DNA of 64,000 bases from Paenibacillus sp. DCT19 (GTDB lineage Bacteria; Bacillota; Bacilli; Paenibacillales; Paenibacillaceae): contig NZ_CP029639.1 in NCBI RefSeq assembly GCF_003268635.1, forward strand, positions 2,925,501 to 2,989,500, given 5' to 3'. Both the position numbers and the translations under genes were made by a program. Position 1 is the stretch's first letter, and each line of letters opens with the position of its first letter. Of this stretch, positions 55,749-62,994 are shown piece after piece. The notes beneath the pieces were generated by a model. The model did no database searches and was not told the DNA's origin. It was given only the letters and a program-made list of their open reading frames with translations.

Positions 55749-56423
55749 ATGTTTAACAAGAAACGTATTGCAAAAGCAGCAACAGCATTGCTGACAGCAG
55801 CTATGCTCATTCAGGCCGTTCCAGCTTACGCTGACTCTGTTCATGTGGCCAAAGAGGGAGATACTTTCTATACCTTATCCAAACAGTATGGTGTAGGTAT
55901 GGAAGCACTCATTAAAGCAAATGCGAATATTTCACCTTATAACATCTATGGTGGGCTAAAAATTAATGTACCTGGACAAGCCAACACCGTCTCAGCGGCA
56001 GCCGCTCCAGCAGCCAAAGCAGAGACTAAAACGATCACCACAGCGAGTCTGGACGTCAATGCAGACAGCAAAGTGGTCGAAGCATGGGGCAAAACTTTTG
56101 ATTACAGTAAAACGATTGAAATGAAGGCAACTGCCTATTCAGCAGATCCATCGGAGAATGGCAAATGGGGTGCAGTGGACTACTTCGGTAATCCGCTTGA
56201 GCTGGGTACAATCGCTGTAGATCCAAGTGTGATCCCGCTGGGAACGAAAGTTCTTGTGACAGGTCACACACACCCAGGACTGCCGAAACAAGCGTTTGTA
56301 GCTACGGCGCGAGATACAGGTGGTGCGATCAAAGGCAAACGCGTTGATATTTTCATTCCTGGTAGTAAACAATCCGTGAGCACATTTGGTTTTCAGGATG
56401 TAGAGCTTTACATTTTAAAATAA
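55749..56423 (+). CDS. Secreted LysM and 3D-domain wall protein
   Basis: A 224-residue secreted protein. The signal peptide ends near AVPAYADS. One LysM domain (about residues 30-75, VAKEGDTFYTLSKQYGV) binds glycan. A C-terminal 3D domain has the three conserved Asp: DPSVIPLG, ATARDTGGAIKG and KRVDIF, as in YuiC/MltA-like lytic transglycosylases. This domain is typical of genes under c-di-AMP riboswitches, and one lies directly upstream. It is a single-gene unit. Confidence 0.88.
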   Translation: MFNKKRIAKAATALLTAAMLIQAVPAYADSVHVAKEGDTFYTLSKQYGVGMEALIKANANISPYNIYGGLKINVPGQANTVSAAAAPAAKAETKTITTASLDVNADSKVVEAWGKTFDYSKTIEMKATAYSADPSENGKWGAVDYFGNPLELGTIAVDPSVIPLGTKVLVTGHTHPGLPKQAFVATARDTGGAIKGKRVDIFIPGSKQSVSTFGFQDVELYILK

Positions 56424-56451
56424 CATATGTACCAGTAATCTAGGCGTAATC

Positions 56452-56508
56452 AAAAAGGGTGTCTTCCATTCACAGTCTGATGTGAGTAGAGGACGCCCTT
56501 TTTTAGTT
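56452..56508. terminator. Terminator after the LysM-3D gene, near-bidirectional
   Basis: AAAAAGGGTGTC and GGACGCCCTTTTTT with inner pairs (TTCACA/TGTGAG region). The A run on one side and T run on the other allow both strands; the deacetylase gene converges from the right. Confidence 0.75.
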
Positions 56509-56604
56509 AAACCTTGGATCAGACGATGCAGATGCAGTTATTCATCATTTGTGTTTACCGAAAGTTCATTATCGAAGTGATCTTGCAAAACGTTAATACT
56601 TAAT

Positions 56605-57384
56605 TCACTTACTCTTCGAGATGTTTAACATTTCGTCCAATGTTACAAGACTATACCCTCGACTTCGCAGTTCCTCAATGATTTCTGGTAACGCATCAAT
56701 TGTACCTTGCAGATTAGAGCCTACTCCACCACCTGCATGTTGAAGAATGATTGACCCGGGTTTAACCGCGGATAAGATGTTCTGCTTCACTTTGTCTTTG
56801 GAAAGACCTTTCCAATCGAGTGAATCCACGTTCCAGTTCACAATGCTATACTGCTGCTTTTGAGCCCACTGGAGTTGTTTTTCATTAATGTCCCCGTAAG
56901 GCGGACGAATCATTTTTGGCGTGTACCCGGTCAGATTGCGAATGATATCCCCGGTATGTAAAATTTGTTTGCGAAAATCATTCATCGTCAGCTTACTGAA
57001 TTCAGGGTGACTATAGCTGTGGTTACCAATGATATGACCTTCACGAACCATGCGTTTAACCAGAGCCGGATGTTTTTCCGCTCGCTTGCCTACAATAAAA
57101 AAAGTCGCCTTGACCTTATATTTCTTCAGAATATCCAGTACTTGTGGTGTGAATCTTGGATCAGGAACATCATCAAAAGTCAGCGCAACCTGTTTCGTGG
57201 AAGGTCCATTTGTCTTGAACGTATCTGAATATTTCTGTCTAAGTTGACCTAGTGTGAGTTGTTCATCGCCCTGTGCGTCGACAGGTGTACTAGCTTGGTT
57301 CGGTTGAGCTGACAAATGAGCAGGTGCGAAAATTCCGCTCAGTAGTAGCGTGATAAATGATAATGCGATGAGGCGAATACGCAT
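56605..57384 (-). CDS. Secreted polysaccharide deacetylase
   Basis: A 259-residue NodB-domain enzyme. The start at 57384 (MRIRLIALSFITLLLSGIFA) has GGGGGCTGC upstream; the signal peptide ends near HLSAQP. Motifs in order are TFDDVPD, IIGNHSYSHPEF (metal-binding HxxxH), IRPPYGDINEKQ, WNVDSLDW and IILQHAGGG. All metal and catalytic residues appear intact. It deacetylates peptidoglycan or other amino sugars of the wall. It converges on the LysM-3D gene. Confidence 0.9.
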   Translation of the reverse strand: MRIRLIALSFITLLLSGIFAPAHLSAQPNQASTPVDAQGDEQLTLGQLRQKYSDTFKTNGPSTKQVALTFDDVPDPRFTPQVLDILKKYKVKATFFIVGKRAEKHPALVKRMVREGHIIGNHSYSHPEFSKLTMNDFRKQILHTGDIIRNLTGYTPKMIRPPYGDINEKQLQWAQKQQYSIVNWNVDSLDWKGLSKDKVKQNILSAVKPGSIILQHAGGGVGSNLQGTIDALPEIIEELRSRGYSLVTLDEMLNISKSK

Positions 57385-57539
57385 AATAGCAGCCCCCTTT
57401 TCCCAAAATGCGTTCTCTATGGTATGCCCGATATAATCTTGATTTATTCGACATGTGAGATGTTTCATTGTCAGTGACTCTAATCTTGTTCATAATTCGG
57501 ACCATAACATGAGATAAAGAAAAGGATAGGTGGATCAGC

Positions 57540-57884
57540 ATGAGTAAATATGATTTGAGTACCATTCGATTACAAGTTCTAGAAGTGGGACACGACAAAG
57601 TATTCTTGGTTACAGGCGGCGACGCACATATAGGCGCTGTAGCAACGTATTATGTAGATCACGAGCGGCTTAGTGGGGCTACGGTTCATGTTCCAGGACA
57701 TAAGGAGCAGGAGCTATGTGAGAGGCTTGCACGCAAGGCGGCACATCAGTTGAAAGTTACGGTGACGGTCATAATGGGCATTCATTTTGATGCGATTACA
57801 CGCATGCAGATTGATGAAATCGTGCAGACTGCAGAGAGACTCATTGATGAACATCTGCAAATAAAAGATGAAGTAAATGAATAA
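57540..57884 (+). CDS. Small protein, possible prenylated-flavin chaperone LpdD-like domain
   Basis: A 114-residue soluble protein starting at ATG 57540, with AAAGGATAGG upstream. VTGGDAHIGAVATYYV followed by HVPGHKEQELCERLARK and VTVIMGIHFDAITRMQIDEIV matches the LpdD-like family pattern (GGDxPHIGA, GxHxDxxT) as I recall it. No UbiD-type decarboxylase gene is in the window. The assignment is tentative; it is otherwise of unknown function. Confidence 0.45.
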   Translation: MSKYDLSTIRLQVLEVGHDKVFLVTGGDAHIGAVATYYVDHERLSGATVHVPGHKEQELCERLARKAAHQLKVTVTVIMGIHFDAITRMQIDEIVQTAERLIDEHLQIKDEVNE

Positions 57885-57928
57885 TTTTACATGGTGAAGA
57901 AGTTTATCGTGATTTTTTTTGCTAAAAA

Positions 57929-57954
57929 TGAAACGGGTTGAGGATTATCACGTA
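57929..57954 (+). promoter_or_regulatory. ECF sigma-W-type promoter of the pspA operon
   Basis: TGAAAC at 57929-57934, a spacer of exactly 16 bases and CGTA at 57951-57954. This is the consensus of B. subtilis sigma-W promoters, whose regulon includes the pspA homologue ydjF. The start would fall near 57961, about 42 bases before pspA. Confidence 0.75.
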
Positions 57955-58002
57955 TGTATGATTATATACAAGGATGTAATATCGACTAGGAGGAATAACA
58001 TA

Positions 58003-58674
58003 ATGTCCATTTTCAAACGTTTACGAGATCTAACGATGTCCAATATTAACTCCATCATTGATAAGGCAGAAGATCCAATTAAAATGACAGATCAGTATAT
58101 CCGTGATATGCAAGAGGATTTGCAAGATGCAGAGAAGGCTGTAGCAGCACAGATTGCCATTGAGAAGAAGTTCAAGCAGCTATATGAAGAGCAAGAAGCT
58201 TTAGTGAAGAAACGCGAAGAGCAAGCGCATACTGCAGCACGTGCACAAAATATGGACTTGGCTCGCCGAGCGCTTGAAGAGAAGAAAACAGCTGAAGAAA
58301 AAATGGCTGAGTACAAAACAAGTTATGATCAGAACAAAGCTTCCGCTGACAATCTGCGTGGTAAGTTAGACGAGATGCGCAAGCAGTTAACGGAGATGAA
58401 AAACAAACGTGAGACGTTGGTTGCTCGTTATAACGCAGCGAAGGCTCAAACTGAGATCAATAAAGCTTTGAATGGATTCAGTTCTGACACAGCAAGCGCT
58501 GGAATGAAGCGTATGGAAGAAAAAATGATGCAAATGGAAGCACAAGCTGAAGCAAGCAACGAAATGTCCTCCAAAGGAAAATCCTTGGATGATGAATTCG
58601 AGAAGCTTGGTAAAGATCAGGCGGTTGAAGATGAACTGGCTGCATTGATGAAGCAGTACGAGAACAAGAACTAA
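58003..58674 (+). CDS. pspA: Phage-shock protein A (PspA/IM30/LiaH family)
   Basis: A 223-residue coiled-coil protein. ATG 58003 follows TAGGAGG. The N-terminus SIFKRLRDLTMSNINSIIDKAEDP is the PspA membrane-binding helix, followed by long heptad-rich helices (residues 30-145, then 165-220). PspA assemblies stabilise the membrane under envelope stress. The sigma-W-type promoter just upstream fits. A hairpin at 58700-58733 separates it from the DUF350 gene. Confidence 0.92.
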   Translation: MSIFKRLRDLTMSNINSIIDKAEDPIKMTDQYIRDMQEDLQDAEKAVAAQIAIEKKFKQLYEEQEALVKKREEQAHTAARAQNMDLARRALEEKKTAEEKMAEYKTSYDQNKASADNLRGKLDEMRKQLTEMKNKRETLVARYNAAKAQTEINKALNGFSSDTASAGMKRMEEKMMQMEAQAEASNEMSSKGKSLDDEFEKLGKDQAVEDELAALMKQYENKN

Positions 58675-58699
58675 CGGTTGTGATGAAGTAAGAAAACTA

Positions 58700-58733
58700 G
58701 CGGAGAAGAGACATGTGTTTCTTCTTCGCTTTT
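58700..58733 (+). terminator. Weak intraoperon terminator after pspA
   Basis: GCGGAGAAGA with TCTTCTTCGC (one G-T pair), then TTTTA. The short T tract suggests partial readthrough, which would keep pspA RNA in excess over the downstream genes. Confidence 0.55.
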
Positions 58734-58769
58734 AAATGCGGTTCATGTTGAAATGTGGGGGCTGTTGAA

Positions 58770-59171
58770 ATGGATTTGAACATTTTGGCAATGCTGGTCT
58801 GGACGTTATCGGGTTCGGTTTTGCTGTTTGTCTTGATGTATGTGGATTCATTGTTTACGAAATACAAGGATTTTGCTGAAGTAAAAGCAGGTAATATGGC
58901 TGTAACCACCCGGATGGTTATGAAGCTTTTTGCCCAAGGTTATGTACTTGCGACCTCAATCTCGACCGCAGGACATCTTGGTGAGGCTTTGCTCGTATCT
59001 GTCGTTTCCTTTATTATTTTGCTCATTCTGGAGAACGGCGTGCATTATGTTATCCGTACAAGAGCCAATCTAGATCTGGATACAGGGATTCAGCAAGGGA
59101 AGACGGGATACGGTCTCTTCTCAGGTGCATTGCATATTGTAGGCGCATTAATCATTGCAGCTTGCTTATAA
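58770..59171 (+). CDS. DUF350 (UPF0719) four-helix membrane protein
   Basis: A 133-residue membrane protein. ATG 58770 is preceded by TGGGGG; a GTG at 58755 would add only MGAVE. Hydrophobic helices fall at about residues 4-24, 51-70, 75-95 and 110-132. DUF350 proteins often travel with PspA, as here, and with DUF4178 and DUF4247 proteins. The family is functionally undefined; a role in membrane stress is the shared inference. Confidence 0.75.
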   Translation: MDLNILAMLVWTLSGSVLLFVLMYVDSLFTKYKDFAEVKAGNMAVTTRMVMKLFAQGYVLATSISTAGHLGEALLVSVVSFIILLILENGVHYVIRTRANLDLDTGIQQGKTGYGLFSGALHIVGALIIAACL

Positions 59172-59220
59172 ATTGAGAGTTAACCAACCTCTAGAAGATA
59201 TAGAACGGGAGTTAATGGGC

Positions 59221-59727
59221 ATGAGTGTATGGAAACGGATTAAAGGAATACTAGCTAAACCCGAACCGCCTCGGGCAGAGAAGACGATGTTACAGCTTGC
59301 ACCTGGTGATATCTGTGAAGTCTCTCTTGTAACATATGAGGTTGTTGGGCGGGTACATCATCGTTCAAGAAATGCTGTCGTATTAACATTGCAGGATGGT
59401 ACAGCTTTCAGACATTTGCACATTGAAGAACGTGAATTGACGCGTTATGCTCTCTACACACCTATTGATGGTCGTTTAGATACGCCTGATGAGGTGCCAA
59501 CCTTATTAGATCTAGATGGACGCGCATACCACCTGGAGGAAGAATATGGAGGTATGGTGACGACTGCAGGCAGAACACCGTATGGTCAGGCAGGAGAGCA
59601 GCTCGTGTGGCAGTATCAGTCTGATGATCACAAGCTACTTCGTGTGGAGTGGCAAGACAGACGTTTTACACTTTATGAGGGTGAGGTTATCCTTCCTGCG
59701 GATATCAAAGTGATTCGTTCGAGCTAG
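59221..59727 (+). CDS. DUF4178-domain protein
   Basis: A 168-residue soluble protein. ATG 59221 (MSVWKRIKGIL) lies nine bases after CGGGAG; an in-frame ATG at 59215 is too close to it. The body is beta-rich (LAPGDICEVSLVTYEVVGRV, YALYTPIDGRLDTPDE), consistent with DUF4178, and has no membrane segment. It is third in the pspA-DUF350-DUF4178-DUF4247 order, and no enzymatic residues are seen. Confidence 0.65.
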   Translation: MSVWKRIKGILAKPEPPRAEKTMLQLAPGDICEVSLVTYEVVGRVHHRSRNAVVLTLQDGTAFRHLHIEERELTRYALYTPIDGRLDTPDEVPTLLDLDGRAYHLEEEYGGMVTTAGRTPYGQAGEQLVWQYQSDDHKLLRVEWQDRRFTLYEGEVILPADIKVIRSS

Positions 59728-59738
59728 GAGAGGTTCCC

Positions 59739-60473
59739 ATGAAAAAACGCATGGCACATGGTTTAAAATTAATGTTTGTTCTTAGCCTTGTGATGTCACT
59801 GTTGTCCGCTTGCGGTGCACCAACCGTACAGGACACCTATCCACTTGAATCTGTGAGTGGTAGCGGTAACACCACATCCTATGTATACCGGGCTGCTGAC
59901 CGTACCGTTCCAGAGGTTGCCCAGGAATTGTCTGAGCAGCGTCAGCCAGATCAGATTTCGGCTGAGAGTACCGAGCGGATGTTCCTGGTGTATCAGGATC
60001 AATATTACCATTTACAGCAGGATCCCAATAAAGCGGAAGACACGTTAATTGAAGTCGATTCCAAAGAATACGTTCGTCAGAACTACGATTCTTCCTTTTT
60101 ACAGGGATATTTAACCGCTACGTTAATCGGAAATTTGTTTGATTCCTTTGGTGGTGGCGGAAACGGGAAATATCGTGGATATACAAACAAAGATACGTAC
60201 AAACCAAGCGAAGGTACATATCGCGCTCCTACAAGTAATGACAAAAAGCTTGCTCCACCGATTACCGTGGATCGCAAAGGTTCAATTACTAGACGTGGAG
60301 GCGATACGGATACCAGTGTAGGTTCTGGTGGAGGTTTGTTTAGCCGTAAGAAGGAACCAAGTTCAGGTAAGATTGATCGCGGTAAAAGTGGCGGATTATT
60401 CGACTCACCCAAAAGCTCTTACAAAAAGCCAAAAACGAGGGTGGGCGGAGGCCGAATCATGAGGCGAAGATAG
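59739..60473 (+). CDS. DUF4247-like lipoprotein
   Basis: A 244-residue lipoprotein. ATG 59739 follows AGGAGAGG. The signal peptide ends LVMSLLSACG with the lipidated Cys near residue 25. A compact region (residues 35-130) precedes a Gly/Ser/Lys/Arg-rich tail (RRGGDTDTSVGSGGG, KKPKTRVGGGRIMRRR) that is strongly basic and may bind wall polymers or phospholipid. It completes the pspA operon. Confidence 0.7.
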   Translation: MKKRMAHGLKLMFVLSLVMSLLSACGAPTVQDTYPLESVSGSGNTTSYVYRAADRTVPEVAQELSEQRQPDQISAESTERMFLVYQDQYYHLQQDPNKAEDTLIEVDSKEYVRQNYDSSFLQGYLTATLIGNLFDSFGGGGNGKYRGYTNKDTYKPSEGTYRAPTSNDKKLAPPITVDRKGSITRRGGDTDTSVGSGGGLFSRKKEPSSGKIDRGKSGGLFDSPKSSYKKPKTRVGGGRIMRRR

Positions 60474-60507
60474 CAATGACTTTTCTAATTATTACATTGT
60501 AGTTCAT

Positions 60508-60585
60508 AAAAAGAACAGCGAAGAGGTAAGTGGAGTAGAAATATAATCCACTATAACAATTAACCTCGGACGCTGTTCTTTTTTT
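60508..60585. terminator. Long bidirectional terminator after the pspA operon
   Basis: AAAAAGAACAGCG pairs with CGCTGTTCTTTTT, with inner AGGT/ACCT and TGGA/TCCA pairs. A and T runs on both ends serve the DUF4247 gene and the converging HNH gene. Confidence 0.8.
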
Positions 60586-60591
60586 ATTGTT

Positions 60592-60897
60592 TCAGGATTT
60601 ACGAACATGATTTGATTTGCGAATTCGCGGGATCGTTGTTGCGGGTTGTTTGCGAATCCAGCGAATAAAAGGAGTCATGCGCTCATGCTCTCGAAGAGCC
60701 TGAAGCGTAGTTAATCCCAATGTCATAATATCGCGGTTCGTGTAGAGGGAATGAATTTGTTTGTGGCAAGCAATACACAGGTTCGCGGTAGGCATCAAAC
60801 TGCCACCCATCTGCTTGGGCGTAAGATGATGGACGGTTGTCTCCACAGGCTCTCTACCACATAATTCACATCGATCATTCACATGGGATTCCTCCAT
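60592..60897 (-). CDS. Small HNH-endonuclease-like protein
   Basis: A 101-residue protein. It contains CELCGREP, then TVHHLTPKQMGG and CIACHKQIHSLY: two CxxC zinc pairs framing an HNH core with the expected His-His and His. HNH proteins of this size are often nucleases of DNA repair or mobile elements; no adjacent recombinase target or phage gene supports a mobile origin. The tail is basic. The start ATG at 60897 lacks a strong ribosome-binding site. Confidence 0.75.
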   Translation of the reverse strand: MEESHVNDRCELCGREPVETTVHHLTPKQMGGSLMPTANLCIACHKQIHSLYTNRDIMTLGLTTLQALREHERMTPFIRWIRKQPATTIPRIRKSNHVRKS

Positions 60898-61033
60898 TTC
60901 TTCAGCATATTATGGTCAATCCATGAACAAATCATGTTATATCCGTTACAGAATAGGGATAACGCTTGTCACCTTATGACTTTCAAGCTACACTTTTAGT
61001 CATAGAGATTGCTCATTAGGAGGCTCGACTTCA

Positions 61034-62329
61034 TTGAAATTAAACCCGCATACTGATGATATGACAAATGCTAAATTCAATCGAACGGCTGTACAGGTTT
61101 CCGATGCTCAAGCTAGAATTGCTGCCCATGTAAGACCAGGCACCATAGAAAAAGTGTCATTAGAATCGGCTCATGGACGCACGCTTGCAGAGAAGATCGT
61201 TGCACCACATCCGTATCCATTCTTCCGCAGATCAGGAATGGACGGCTATGCTATTGTAAGCAGCGACACGCTGCATGCTAGCAGTGAACAGCAAATCTGG
61301 CTTCGTGTTGTAGATGAAATTCCTTGTGGGTATACATCGGATCAGACGATAACATCAGGTACAACAGCACGTATAATGACCGGTGCACAGGTACCAGAAG
61401 GCGCAGACGCTGTTGTTATGCTTGAGATGACCGAGAGCAAAACAGAAAATGGCGAGCAATGGATTGGCTTGAAGCGTCATGTGCAGGCGAAAGCCAACAT
61501 TACGCCAATTGGTCTTGAAGTAGAAGAAGGCCAGTTGCTGCTGGATGCAGGTACGCTGATCCAAGCGGGTGAACAATCCGTATTAGCGACATTTGGTGTA
61601 GCTGAAGTGCCTGTATTTCGACGTCCGAAGGTGGCGATCTTCGCAACAGGGACAGAATTGTTAGCATTGGACGAGCCATTGCAGCCAGGACGGATCCGTA
61701 ACAGTAATAGTTATTTACTACGTTCACTCGTTGTTGAGTCAGGTGGTGAACCCATCATGTATGGTTCTATCGCAGATGATGTGGGAACCGCACGTAAGAC
61801 ACTCGCAGAAGCAGTTAAGCACAACGATATAGTGGTTACAACAGGCGGCGTGTCTGTAGGTGACTATGATATTATGGGAGATCTGGTTCGTGAAGACGAC
61901 ATGGAAATGCTATTTAACAAAGTAACCATGAGACCAGGCAGTGTTACAACCGCAGCCATCGTGGATCAGAAAAACCTATTTGCATTATCAGGCAATCCCG
62001 GAGCATGTTTTGTCGGATTTAACTTATTTGTGCGGCCTACACTTCGTATGATGCAGAATGATCCTCATCCTTATTTGCAAGAATGGACAGCGATCTTGGA
62101 TGAAGGGTATACGAAGGTAAATAACTATACCCGTTTTGTGCGGGGACGAATAGAAGTTCGGAATGGTGAAGTTCACGCATTGCCGGCAGCAGCACGGGTT
62201 GATGAATCTAGTGTGATGATCACAATCAAGGATAGTGAATGTTTAATTATTATTCCGCCAGATAAGAAGGGCGTTCCTGCGGGTGAGCTTGTGCGGATTC
62301 TTAAGCTCCCTACAGGTCTTGTGAGATAG
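61034..62329 (+). CDS. moeA: Molybdopterin molybdenumtransferase MoeA
   Basis: A 431-residue enzyme starting at TTG 61034 with AGGAGG at 61019-61024. Blocks are SGMDGYAIV, IMTGAQVPEGADAVVMLE, IFATGTELL, TTGGVSVGDYD and SGNPGACFVGF, the MoeA signature. It inserts molybdate into adenylylated molybdopterin. MobB follows three bases later. The remaining Moco genes (moaA-E, moeB) are not in the window; the ThiF at 18721 could in principle serve MoaD but more likely serves ThiS. Confidence 0.92.
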   Translation: MKLNPHTDDMTNAKFNRTAVQVSDAQARIAAHVRPGTIEKVSLESAHGRTLAEKIVAPHPYPFFRRSGMDGYAIVSSDTLHASSEQQIWLRVVDEIPCGYTSDQTITSGTTARIMTGAQVPEGADAVVMLEMTESKTENGEQWIGLKRHVQAKANITPIGLEVEEGQLLLDAGTLIQAGEQSVLATFGVAEVPVFRRPKVAIFATGTELLALDEPLQPGRIRNSNSYLLRSLVVESGGEPIMYGSIADDVGTARKTLAEAVKHNDIVVTTGGVSVGDYDIMGDLVREDDMEMLFNKVTMRPGSVTTAAIVDQKNLFALSGNPGACFVGFNLFVRPTLRMMQNDPHPYLQEWTAILDEGYTKVNNYTRFVRGRIEVRNGEVHALPAAARVDESSVMITIKDSECLIIIPPDKKGVPAGELVRILKLPTGLVR

Positions 62330-62332
62330 GAT

Positions 62333-62860
62333 ATGTCAGATATCCGAACAAACAAGCCTCATATTGTACAGATCGTGGGATATAAAAACTCAGGTAAAAG
62401 TACGCTAACGGCGGCGTTGACTAAACAACTGACTCTTCTTGGACGGCGTGTCGCTGTCATTAAACATGATGGACATGATCACTTTCAGATGGATCATGAG
62501 GGAACGGATTCATTTAACTTCACTTCGAACGGAGCTTCGGCTATCGTTGTCATGTCTGCCACGCGGACGGCGATCATTGAACAACGAGCTACAGAGCTTC
62601 GTGAAATGATTGAATATCTATCCGAATATGACTGGATTCTGATTGAAGGCCACAAACAAGCTGCATATCCCAAGCTTCTGATGATTCGAGAACCCGAAGA
62701 TCTCTCATTGTACGAACAATTACAGGGAATCTTAGCTGTGGTGACAAGAGTACCCCTAATGGGACGTGAAGATGTTACCTGTGAGCAGTTAGTTTGGCAC
62801 GATATACAGGAGACAGAGCATATCGGGAACTGGCTTGTGCAACGTATAGAGGGGATCTAA
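62333..62860 (+). CDS. mobB: Molybdopterin-guanine dinucleotide biosynthesis protein MobB
   Basis: A 175-residue P-loop GTPase. Walker A is VGYKNSGKSTLT, the MobB-specific IKHDGHDHFQMDHEGTDS follows, and WILIEGHK is the switch II strand. MobB delivers molybdopterin or GTP in Moco dinucleotide synthesis. ATG 62333 follows the moeA stop with GATAGG nearby; expression depends on coupling to moeA. Confidence 0.9.
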   Translation: MSDIRTNKPHIVQIVGYKNSGKSTLTAALTKQLTLLGRRVAVIKHDGHDHFQMDHEGTDSFNFTSNGASAIVVMSATRTAIIEQRATELREMIEYLSEYDWILIEGHKQAAYPKLLMIREPEDLSLYEQLQGILAVVTRVPLMGREDVTCEQLVWHDIQETEHIGNWLVQRIEGI

Positions 62861-62914
62861 GTTCGACCGTGTTGAGTTAGATTTGGAAGTGTTGTATAGG
62901 CTCTAATATGCAAA

Positions 62915-62975
62915 AATAATAGAGCAATCGATCCTAAGAATTGAGATCTTGGGATCAATCGCTCTATTATTATTT
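62915..62975. terminator. Bidirectional terminator after mobB
   Basis: A 20-pair stem (AATAATAGAGC...GATCC with GGATC...GCTCTATTATT, two mismatches) with T runs in both directions, between mobB and the converging recombinase gene. Confidence 0.85.
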
Positions 62976-62994
62976 TGCCATAGATCATGCTAGT

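Noticed and set aside
60592..60897. Mobile intron or phage remnant around the HNH gene
   Set aside because: No phage, intron or recombination site flanks it; moeA and the pspA operon are intact on each side.
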